Source of the DNA: Rhodoferax sp.
GTDB lineage: Bacteria > Pseudomonadota > Gammaproteobacteria > Burkholderiales > Burkholderiaceae_C
Reading direction: 5' to 3'
DNA: 8,814 bases
Assembly: GCA_023231075.1 (NCBI GenBank)
Contig: JALNWC010000082.1
Location: forward strand, 1-8,814
Shown here in pieces: positions 1 to 5,352 of the stretch (the stretch's first letter is position 1; each line of letters opens with the position of its first letter). The translations under genes and the position numbers were made by a program. The notes beneath the pieces were generated by a model that had not been told where the DNA came from, ran no database searches, and worked only from the letters and a program-made list of their open reading frames with translations.

Positions 1-242
1 CGCAGCTTGCCAAACAGCGCCAGCGCCCGCTCGTGGGTGATCTGCGCCATGCTGTCGGCCTGCCACAGATAGCTCAGTGGCAGGCCCGCCTCAACGTAAA
101 TGCGTATTTCTCCGCTGTGGCCCGCCTCGCTATGGGCGACTTGCGCGGCCAGCCGCTCCAGCAGTGCCGGTGGAATGGCGCGCCGGGCGGCGTTGTCGCT
201 TTGCCAGCGGTGTTTCAAAACCCGGGTCAAACGTGTCCACAT
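1..242 (-). CDS. TPM-domain protein, second of a tandem pair (partial, C-terminus outside window)
   Basis: This is the N-terminal 80 codons of a second TPM-domain protein; the rest lies beyond the window's left edge. I translated it by hand from the ATG at 242. It begins MWTRLTRVLKHRWQ, followed by an Ala/Arg/Leu-rich helix and then HSGEIRIYVEAGLPLSYLW and RALALFGKL. This is the signature of the short soluble TPM proteins that commonly follow lemA and a longer TPM protein. No signal peptide is visible, so it probably acts in the cytoplasm or peripherally at the membrane. An AGGAG ribosome binding site sits 7 bases before the ATG, inside the last codons of the upstream gene. The ATG overlaps that gene's TGA by one base (TGATG), which points to translational coupling. 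The molecular function of the family is not established. Confidence 0.82.
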   Translation of the reverse strand, partial: MWTRLTRVLKHRWQSDNAARRAIPPALLERLAAQVAHSEAGHSGEIRIYVEAGLPLSYLWQADSMAQITHERALALFGKL

Positions 243-1177
243 CACCAGTCTCCTGAGGCGCCACCGCCGCCAAAATCACCACCGCCGCCCGAACCAAAAC
301 CGCCACCGCCAAAGCCGCCGCCCCCAAAGCCGCCGCCCCCAAAGCCGCCGCCATGGCCCCAGCCACCGTTGCGACCACCGCGCTGCAAGCCACTGCTGCG
401 CAGGCCGGGGGTGTTCTGCACCAGGGTAAAAATCAAGGCGGCCACAGCGGCCAGCCCGGCAATCAGCAAACTGGCGGTGAGCAGCATGGCCATACCGCCC
501 GCGACCCCGCCCGTGACCAAGGCGCCAAGCCGGTTGCCCAGCACGCTGCGGGCCACGGCGCCGATGACCGGCACGGCGACAAACAGGAAGATGCCGAGTT
601 CCATCCAGTCAAAGCCAGCCGCGTCTTTGGCTGAGCTCTGGGTCGGTTCGGGCAAGGCTTCACCGCGGATGAGCCCCATGATGCGCGAGAGGCCGGCATC
701 GATGCCGCCAGCGTAGTCGCCTTGTTTGAAGCGCGGCGTGATGACTTCGTCCATGATGCGTTTGGCCGCGAGGTCGGGAATCGCGCCCTCAAGCGTTTTG
801 GCGACTTCAATGCGCAGCCTGCGGTCTTGCACCGCCACAATCAGCAGCAGGCCGTCGCCGATGTCCTTGCGGCCAATTTTCCAGCTGTTGGCGACGCGGT
901 TGGCATAACTGGCAATGTCCTCGGGCTGGGTGCTGGGCACCAGCAAGACCACCACTTGCGCTCCGCTGGTTTTTTCGAATTCGCCGAGCCTGGCTTCCAG
1001 CGCGTCGCGCTGGGCTGCGGCCAGGGTGCCGGTGGTGTCGACCACATGGCTGGTGAGGGCGGGCACGGCTTGCTGGGCCTGGGCGGCGCCCAGGCCGATG
1101 ACGCACCACAGCAAAAGTGAGCCGAGCCACCGCGTCATCGGCAGCCTGAACCGCAAAAGCTGTAACAACGCGATCAT
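242..1177 (-). CDS. TPM-domain membrane protein with Gly-rich tail (YgcG-like)
   Basis: A 311-residue exported membrane protein of the TPM family (PF04536 type; Thylakoid/Psb32-like fold). An N-terminal signal peptide ends at AQA, about residue 34. The TPM domain covers roughly residues 43-168, with VVDTTGTL at its start, AQVVVLLVPS and IGDGLLLIVAVQDRRLRIEV in the core. Hydrophobic membrane segments lie at about 190-210 and 216-253, and a tail of GGGGF repeats (267-309) ends in SGDW. The first ATG (1177) overlaps the lemA TGA by four bases (ATGA), favouring coupled translation. An ATG 13 codons further in (1138) would give a more typical signal peptide and cannot be excluded. The family is linked by gene neighbourhood to LemA, and the domain probably lies outside the cytoplasmic membrane. 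The exact biochemical role is unknown. Confidence 0.85.
   Translation of the reverse strand: MIALLQLLRFRLPMTRWLGSLLLWCVIGLGAAQAQQAVPALTSHVVDTTGTLAAAQRDALEARLGEFEKTSGAQVVVLLVPSTQPEDIASYANRVANSWKIGRKDIGDGLLLIVAVQDRRLRIEVAKTLEGAIPDLAAKRIMDEVITPRFKQGDYAGGIDAGLSRIMGLIRGEALPEPTQSSAKDAAGFDWMELGIFLFVAVPVIGAVARSVLGNRLGALVTGGVAGGMAMLLTASLLIAGLAAVAALIFTLVQNTPGLRSSGLQRGGRNGGWGHGGGFGGGGFGGGGFGGGGFGSGGGGDFGGGGASGDW
296..352 (-). repeat. 15-bp in-frame tandem repeat encoding GGGGF units
   Basis: On the plus strand the 15-base unit AAAGCCGCCGCCCCC occurs exactly at 311-325 and 326-340. A 12-base partial copy follows at 341-352, and a degraded copy precedes at 296-310. On the minus strand each unit encodes Gly-Gly-Gly-Gly-Phe in the tail of the TPM protein. 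Because the unit is five codons, copy-number change would alter tail length without a frameshift. The neighbouring Gly-rich codons are a looser continuation of the same pattern. Confidence 0.85.
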
Positions 1178-1761
1178 TTTTTGTTGAAATCAACCACGGG
1201 CGGGGCCGAAATGGCCGCCTCGTTTTGCACCGTGAAGTTGGCCTTGGGGGCGTAGTTGAAGACCATGGCGGTCAGGTTGCTGGGGAAGCTGCGCGCCAGC
1301 ACGTTGTACTCCTGCACCGCCTGGATGTAGCGGTTGCGCGCCACCGTGACGCGGTTTTCGGTGCCTTCGAGTTGCACGCGCAGGTCGCTGAAACCCTGGT
1401 TGGCCTTGAGGTTGGGGTACTGCTCGGCCACCACCATCAGGCGGCTCAGGGCCGAGCCCAGTTCACCTTGTGCGGCTTGAAACTTGTTGAAAGCCGCGGG
1501 GTCGTTGAGGGTTTCGGGCGTGACCTGGATCGAGGTGGCCCGGGCACGCGCTTCAATGACCTTGGTCAGGGTTTCCTGCTCGAAAGCGGCCTCGCCCTTG
1601 ACGGTGGCCACAATGTTGGGCACCAGGTCGGCGCGGCGCTGGTACTGGTTCAGCACCTCGCTCCAGGCCGATTTGGTTTGCTCGTCCAGGCGCTGAAAGT
1701 CGTTGTAGCCGCAGCCCGTCAGAGTCAGGGCGGTCATCAGGATCAAAAACCAGCGTTTCAT
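1174..1761 (-). CDS. lemA: LemA family lipoprotein
   Basis: A 195-residue LemA-family protein. The N-terminus MKRWFLILMTALTLTGC is a lipoprotein signal with lipobox LTGC and modified Cys at residue 17, so the mature protein is predicted to be membrane-anchored and extracytoplasmic. Family hallmarks are the YNDFQRLDEQTKSAWSEV stretch (19-36), QYQRRADLVPNIV (39-51), YPNLKANQGF (115-124) and LEGTENRVTVARNRYI (131-146), plus the NFTVQNE element near the C-terminus. The body is mostly helical. I chose the ATG at 1761 because GGAG lies six bases before it. The in-frame GTG at 1773 would place that ribosome binding site inside the gene. LemA genes typically sit beside TPM-domain genes, as here, where the downstream gene overlaps the stop codon by four bases. 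The function is not settled. Confidence 0.93.
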   Translation of the reverse strand: MKRWFLILMTALTLTGCGYNDFQRLDEQTKSAWSEVLNQYQRRADLVPNIVATVKGEAAFEQETLTKVIEARARATSIQVTPETLNDPAAFNKFQAAQGELGSALSRLMVVAEQYPNLKANQGFSDLRVQLEGTENRVTVARNRYIQAVQEYNVLARSFPSNLTAMVFNYAPKANFTVQNEAAISAPPVVDFNKK

Positions 1762-1781
1762 AAATAGCTCCACAAGAAAAC

Positions 1782-1806
1782 AAAAAATGGCCAGTGCGAT
1801 CGGCCA
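1782..1806 (-). terminator. Weak intrinsic-terminator candidate after marC
   Basis: Read on the minus strand, TGGCC and GGCCA form a five-base-pair stem around a nine-base loop and are followed directly by six T residues. It lies in the 88-base gap between the marC stop and the lemA start. The stem is short, so termination is likely partial at best. If it works, it separates hemB-corA-marC from lemA-TPM-TPM. I saw no convincing lemA promoter in the same gap. Confidence 0.35.
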
Positions 1807-1849
1807 GAACAGGAATCAACGGACTTCAGTCCCAAATGGGTGTTGCCCG

Positions 1850-2470
1850 CTATTTTGCAAGTATGGGAAACAGCTTGATCAGCCCGTCGGCCATCACCTC
1901 CACCGAAAGCGCCGCCAGAATCAAGCCCATGAGCCGGGTCATGACGTTGATGCCGGTTTTGCCCAGTCCCCGCGCAATCGGGTGGGCCAGCGAAAAACAC
2001 AGGGCGGTGGCCAGCGCAATGACCACACCATAACCCACCAGCGTGCCAAGCTGCCAGAAGGTCTTGGCCTTGTCCGCATAAATCACCACCGTGGACATGG
2101 TGGCCGGGCCGGTCAGGAGTGGAATGGTCAGGGGCACCACGGCAATGCTGTCACGGGCGGCGGCGTCGTGCATTTCTTCGGCATTGGACTTGGCCTCGGC
2201 CGGCTGGGCGTTCAGCATGGCCAGGGCCGAGGTCAGCAGCAGCATGCCGCCACCGACCTGAAAACTGGCCAGCGAGATGCCAAAAAATTCCAGAATATGC
2301 AGCCCCATCAGGGCGCAGACGGCAATCACCGCAAAGCTGCTGAAGGAGGCCATCCCGATGGTTCGGCGCCGCTGCTCGCGCGTGAAATCCTGGGTGTAGT
2401 GAATGAAAAAAGGCACGATCGCCAGCGGGTTCACCAGGGCCAGCAGGGTGACGAGGGGTTTGAGGTCCAT
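1850..2470 (-). CDS. MarC family integral membrane protein (NAAT family)
   Basis: A 206-residue polytopic membrane protein of the MarC/NAAT family with about six hydrophobic segments. It shows the two related re-entrant-type motifs of the family: LVNPLAIVPFF (residues 12-22) in the first half and IPLLTGPATMSTVVI (116-130) in the second. A hydrophilic stretch, AQPAEAKSNAEEMHDAAARD (88-107), separates the halves. The start is the ATG at 2470, giving MDLKPLVTLLALVNP. The open frame extends 40 codons further upstream, but that part reads as non-membrane sequence and overlaps the end of the corA-like gene. The gap to corA is 29 bases, so co-transcription is likely, although no strong ribosome binding site precedes the ATG. 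MarC was once linked to multiple antibiotic resistance, a link later disputed. The substrate is unknown. Confidence 0.88.
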   Translation of the reverse strand: MDLKPLVTLLALVNPLAIVPFFIHYTQDFTREQRRRTIGMASFSSFAVIAVCALMGLHILEFFGISLASFQVGGGMLLLTSALAMLNAQPAEAKSNAEEMHDAAARDSIAVVPLTIPLLTGPATMSTVVIYADKAKTFWQLGTLVGYGVVIALATALCFSLAHPIARGLGKTGINVMTRLMGLILAALSVEVMADGLIKLFPILAK

Positions 2471-2499
2471 GGCGGGGTGCGCTCGACAGTGTGGAGGGG

Positions 2500-3663
2500 T
2501 CAGCGCGACGAACGTTCCAGATAGCGCTTGCGCCAGAAGAACAGCACCAGGCCGGCGGCGGTGAGCCCCATCGCCACCAAGGCCCACCAAAAACCGCTGC
2601 TCACGTGCAGCAGCGGGATGAACTCGAAGTTCATGCCAAAAATGCCGGCAATCAGGTTGAGCGGCAGAAAAATGGCGGTCAGCACGGTGAGCGTGCGCAT
2701 GATCTCGTTGGTGCGGTGGCTTTGTGCGTTGAAGTGCATTTGCACCGTGGTTTCGGCGTTTTGCTCGAGTCGCTGCACATGATGCAACACGCGCTCGATG
2801 TGTTCCAGCACGTCACGGCTGCGCACGTGCAACAGGTCGCGCTGGTGTTTGTTGAGCAGTTCGTCGTGTTCTGGCCAGCTCTTCAGGGTTTCGATCCAGT
2901 CCTGGATGGCGGCGCGCTGGTCTTCGCAGATTTCATCCAGATGGTGCAGCGACAAGCGCGCGCTGAGCAGGGCGCTCCAGTTTTTGAAGCGGGTTTTGGG
3001 ATTGAGCAGTTCGGCCTGCCAGTGGTCGAGTTGTTGGCTTAAGCTCCGGCGCAGCGCCAGATAGCCGTCCACCATCTGGTTGACGATGCGCAGCATCAGG
3101 TCGGCCGGGTGGGCGGGAACGCCGCGTGCCCCCGTGGAGCGGCTGTCGGGTGTACCCGGCGTGGCAGTGGCGGTAATATCGGAGCCGCTGTCGGCCAGCA
3201 GGCGCCCGGCGTAGGCGTCGCGCAGTTGGTGCTCGGTCGGGTGGACCGTGAGCAGCACGCGGTCAAACACCACAAACCCGACCGCGCTGGTGTCGATGCG
3301 CCGCAAGATGGGTGGTCCGCCACGTTTGGGCAAGTGCTTCAGTGGCTGGCTGGCTGGCGCGTCCGGTTGGGCGTGGGCGCTTGCCAAACCGCGAAACACC
3401 AGCAGGTCGTACTGCGAGGTGAAATCAAAGCGGGAAGGCAGTTGCGTGTTCAGCAGATCTGACAGGTGAAGGTCGAGCAATTGCAGCTTGCACAGGGCTT
3501 GCAGTGCCGTTTGAAGCGGCATTTGCCAAAGTTCCAGCTCGGCGCGGGTGCACGATATCCACAAGTAGCCGGTCTCGGGCAGTTGCAAACCAGCCAAGCC
3601 TTCAGGCAACTCGCCAGCAGCGATTTCAGACACTCGGCTGGCGTTGATCGAAAAGATGCGCAT
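2500..3663 (-). CDS. CorA-family magnesium/divalent metal channel
   Basis: A 387-residue CorA/ZntB-superfamily protein (2-TM-GxN). The cytoplasmic part (1-320) ends in a long helical region. Transmembrane helix 1 (about 322-342) ends in the signature GMN at 343-345, and helix 2 (about 357-377) is followed by the basic tail WRKRYLERSSR. These features define a pentameric divalent-cation channel in the inner membrane. The loop after GMN reads FEFIPLLHV, lacking the acidic residue of the common MPEL sequence, so ion preference should not be assumed to be magnesium. Two low-complexity stretches (95-118 and 157-187) interrupt the N-terminal domain. The gene starts 17 bases after the hemB stop and is probably co-transcribed with it, which is interesting because this HemB type uses magnesium. 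That functional link is my inference. Confidence 0.88.
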   Translation of the reverse strand: MRIFSINASRVSEIAAGELPEGLAGLQLPETGYLWISCTRAELELWQMPLQTALQALCKLQLLDLHLSDLLNTQLPSRFDFTSQYDLLVFRGLASAHAQPDAPASQPLKHLPKRGGPPILRRIDTSAVGFVVFDRVLLTVHPTEHQLRDAYAGRLLADSGSDITATATPGTPDSRSTGARGVPAHPADLMLRIVNQMVDGYLALRRSLSQQLDHWQAELLNPKTRFKNWSALLSARLSLHHLDEICEDQRAAIQDWIETLKSWPEHDELLNKHQRDLLHVRSRDVLEHIERVLHHVQRLEQNAETTVQMHFNAQSHRTNEIMRTLTVLTAIFLPLNLIAGIFGMNFEFIPLLHVSSGFWWALVAMGLTAAGLVLFFWRKRYLERSSR

Positions 3664-3680
3664 GGCTGGCGTTGGCTGGT

Positions 3681-4694
3681 TTATGGGCGCAGCAACCTGG
3701 CCGCATCACGCGCAAAGTAGGTCAGCACACCGTCGGCCCCGGCGCGCTTGAAGGCCAGCAGGCTTTCCATCATGACCGCGTCGTGGTCGAGCCAGCCATT
3801 TTGCGCGGCGGCCTTGAGCATGGCGTATTCGCCCGAGACCTGGTAGGCAAAGGTGGGCACCTTGAACGTGTCCTTGACGCGGCGCACCACGTCCAGATAA
3901 GGCATGCCGGGCTTGACCATGACCATGTCGGCGCCCTCGGCAATGTCCATGGCCACTTCGCGCAGGGCTTCGTCGCTGTTGCCGGGGTCCATCTGATAGA
4001 CCTTCTTGTTGCTTTTTCCCAAGTTGGCGGCCGAGCCCACGGCATCGCGAAACGGGCCGTAAAAGGCGCTGGCGTATTTGGCGCTGTAGGCCATGATGCG
4101 GGTGTGGATGAAGTGGTTGGCCTCCAGCGCCTGGCGGATGGCGCCAATGCGGCCGTCCATCATGTCGCTGGGTGCCACCATGTCAACGCCGGCGGCCGCT
4201 TGCGTCAGGGCCTGTTTGACCAGCACCTCGACGGTTTCATCGTTCATGATGTAGCCGTCCTCGGCCGGGTCGGGGCTGGGCAGGCCGTCCTGGCCGTGGC
4301 TGGTGAAGGGGTCCAGCGCCACGTCGGTCATCACGCCCAGCGTGGGGAATTCTTTTTTGAGTGCGCGCACCACGCGCGGCACCAGGCCGTCGGGATTGAA
4401 GGCTTCGCGGCCATCCGCGGTTTTGAGACGCTGCTCGATCACCGGAAACAGCGCCATGACCGGAATGCCCAGTTTGACGCAGTCTTCTGCCACGGGCAGC
4501 AGCAGGTCCAGGCTCAGGCGCTCCACGCCGGGCATGGAGGCCACCAGCTGGCGTTGTTGCCGGCCATCGACCACAAAGACCGGGTAGATCAGGTCGTGTG
4601 CGGTGAGTGCATGTTCGCGTACCAGATTGCGGGTAAAACTGTCGCGGCGCAGCCGACGTGGCCGACCTTGGGGGAAGGAAGCGAAAGGGGTCAT
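3681..4694 (-). CDS. hemB: Delta-aminolevulinic acid dehydratase (porphobilinogen synthase)
   Basis: A full-length 337-residue HemB. It condenses two 5-aminolevulinate molecules into porphobilinogen, an early common step of heme, siroheme and cobalamin synthesis in the cytoplasm. Both Schiff-base lysines are visible: K206 in MAYSAKYASAFYGPFR and K261 in MVMVKPGMPYLD. The metal-site region reads DVALDPFTSHGQDG (124-137). It has Ala/Asp/Asp where zinc enzymes carry three cysteines, so this is the aspartate-type enzyme related to the Mg-responsive Pseudomonas form. The substrate-binding YQVSGEY is at 284-290. The ATG at 4694 starts the conserved PRRLRRD N-terminal arm, with a weak GGATC ribosome binding site upstream. 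It is the first gene of a leftward group and is divergent from hemJ. No clear promoter could be assigned on its strand. Confidence 0.97.
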   Translation of the reverse strand: MTPFASFPQGRPRRLRRDSFTRNLVREHALTAHDLIYPVFVVDGRQQRQLVASMPGVERLSLDLLLPVAEDCVKLGIPVMALFPVIEQRLKTADGREAFNPDGLVPRVVRALKKEFPTLGVMTDVALDPFTSHGQDGLPSPDPAEDGYIMNDETVEVLVKQALTQAAAGVDMVAPSDMMDGRIGAIRQALEANHFIHTRIMAYSAKYASAFYGPFRDAVGSAANLGKSNKKVYQMDPGNSDEALREVAMDIAEGADMVMVKPGMPYLDVVRRVKDTFKVPTFAYQVSGEYAMLKAAAQNGWLDHDAVMMESLLAFKRAGADGVLTYFARDAARLLRP

Positions 4695-4753
4695 GTTTGT
4701 GGATCCGTTTGGAAAGATTGGGTCATCGTACCGAAGTTTTTTTTGTCCCTGGC

Positions 4754-4782
4754 TTGAAAAAGTTAATATTTTTTGTTAGATT
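4754..4782 (+). promoter_or_regulatory. Sigma70-type promoter for the hemB-hemJ intergenic RNA
   Basis: The -35 element TTGAAA (4754-4759, five of six consensus matches) and the -10 element TAGATT (4777-4782, four of six) are separated by exactly 17 bases of very AT-rich spacer. The predicted start is about 4789-4791, immediately at the first hairpin of the RNA. The AT-rich tract stands out against the GC-rich surroundings. It could drive a small RNA, the hemJ transcript, or both. Confidence 0.65.
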
Positions 4783-4789
4783 ACGTTCC

Positions 4790-4888
4790 GAGCAGTTTAC
4801 TGCTCCCCGCTTTTCCTCCCTGAGCGGGGCCTTGATGTGTGACAGCAAATAGGCTTATCACCCCAGCCCTTGTGCTGGGGTTTTTTTT
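4790..4888 (+). ncRNA. Candidate small RNA or structured hemJ leader with anti-Shine-Dalgarno loop
   Basis: A compact, roughly 99-nucleotide unit follows the promoter at 4754-4782. Hairpin 1 (4790-4805) pairs GAGCAG with CTGCTC around a TTTA loop. Hairpin 2 (4805-4829) pairs CCCCGCT with AGCGGGG and exposes the loop TTTCCTCCCTG, which can pair with GGGAGG-type ribosome binding sites. Hairpin 3 (4860-4881) is a strong terminator. A mostly unpaired linker (4830-4859) holds a five-codon frame, MCDSK (4835-4852). No longer protein fits the unit. Multi-hairpin RNAs with CU-rich anti-SD loops are known in alpha- and betaproteobacteria, so the architecture is recognisable, but I cannot name a family. 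The alternative is a 5' leader that controls read-through into hemJ. Confidence 0.6.
4860..4888 (+). terminator. Strong intrinsic terminator upstream of hemJ
   Basis: CCCCAGC and GCTGGGG form a seven-base-pair GC-rich stem, extended to eight by an A-T pair, with a six-base loop CCTTGT. Eight uninterrupted T residues follow (4881-4888). It is the best terminator in the window. It lies upstream of the hemJ start with no known gene before it on this strand, so it must end the intergenic RNA. hemJ therefore needs read-through or a promoter I could not find in the 28 bases between. Confidence 0.9.
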
Positions 4889-4916
4889 GCGTTAATCCTA
4901 ATTCAGATCGGTCTTT

Positions 4917-5345
4917 ATGCTCTGGATCAAATCTCTCCATATCGTTTTTGTTGCCAGCTGGTTTGCCGGCCTGTTCTATCTGCCACGCATTTTTGTCAAT
5001 CTGGCCATGGTGCCGGCAGACTCTGTGGCGGAGCGCGACCGTTTGTTGCTGATGGCGCGCAAGCTGCTGCGTTTTATGACCATCATCGCCATCCCGGCGC
5101 TCGTTTTGGGCATCTGGTTGTGGGCCGGTTATGGCATTGGCTGGGGACCGGGCAACGCCTGGATGCACGCCAAGCTGCTGGGGGTCTTGCTGGTGATCGG
5201 TTACCACCATGCCTGCAGTGTCATGCTGAAAAAATTTGTGAGCGGCCAGCAGCGCCATGGCCACATTTGGTACCGCTGGTTCAACGAGGCGCCCGTGATT
5301 CTGATGCTGATCATCGTCTGCCTGGTCGTTTTAAAGCCTTTCTGA
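4917..5345 (+). CDS. hemJ: HemJ-type protoporphyrinogen IX oxidase (UPF0093/CopD-like)
   Basis: A 142-residue integral membrane protein with about four hydrophobic helices. The N-terminus MLWIKSLHIVFVASWFAGLFYLPRIFV, WMHAKLLGVLLVIGYHH (82-98) and RWFNEAPV (120-127) match the HemJ/UPF0093 family in sequence and length. H8, R24 and K86 fall at conserved polar positions. HemJ oxidises protoporphyrinogen IX to protoporphyrin IX, the penultimate step of heme synthesis, in the cytoplasmic membrane, and replaces HemG or HemY in many proteobacteria. Annotation pipelines often label such proteins 'CopD family', but placement beside hemB supports a heme role. The ribosome binding site is weak. The start lies 28 bases after a strong terminator, which suggests controlled or read-through expression. 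It is probably co-transcribed with the VanZ gene. Confidence 0.85.
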   Translation: MLWIKSLHIVFVASWFAGLFYLPRIFVNLAMVPADSVAERDRLLLMARKLLRFMTIIAIPALVLGIWLWAGYGIGWGPGNAWMHAKLLGVLLVIGYHHACSVMLKKFVSGQQRHGHIWYRWFNEAPVILMLIIVCLVVLKPF

Positions 5346-5352
5346 GATCGCC

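Noticed and set aside
33..716. Plus-strand open frame with a Pro/Lys-rich repeat
   Set aside because: It is the antisense reading of the Gly-rich tail of the TPM protein; the minus-strand frame has a signal peptide, a recognised domain and coupling to its neighbours.
1762..1773. GTG start of lemA four codons upstream
   Set aside because: It would bury the GGAG ribosome binding site inside the gene, while the ATG at 1761 is correctly spaced and starts a standard lipoprotein signal.
2471..2590. 40-codon upstream extension of marC
   Set aside because: The extra residues are not membrane-like and overlap the end of the corA-like gene; MDLKPLVTLLALVNP is the normal family start.
4695..4753. hemB promoter on the minus strand
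   Set aside because: A TACGAT-like -10 can be found, but no acceptable -35 lies 16-18 bases upstream of it. A promoter must exist, but I cannot place it.
3672..4757. Long plus-strand open frame (361 codons) opposite hemB
   Set aside because: It lies antisense to an unambiguous hemB, has no recognisable domain and a His/Gly/Val-rich composition typical of the reverse strand of a GC-rich gene.
4658..4852. 64-codon plus-strand frame ending inside the candidate RNA
   Set aside because: It starts inside hemB on the opposite strand and runs through the promoter and hairpins; there is no ribosome binding site or family resemblance. Only its last five codons could matter, noted separately.
4797..5264. 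Minus-strand 155-codon frame opposite hemJ
   Set aside because: It is antisense to hemJ and the terminator hairpin, has low-complexity Gln/His content and no recognisable domain.
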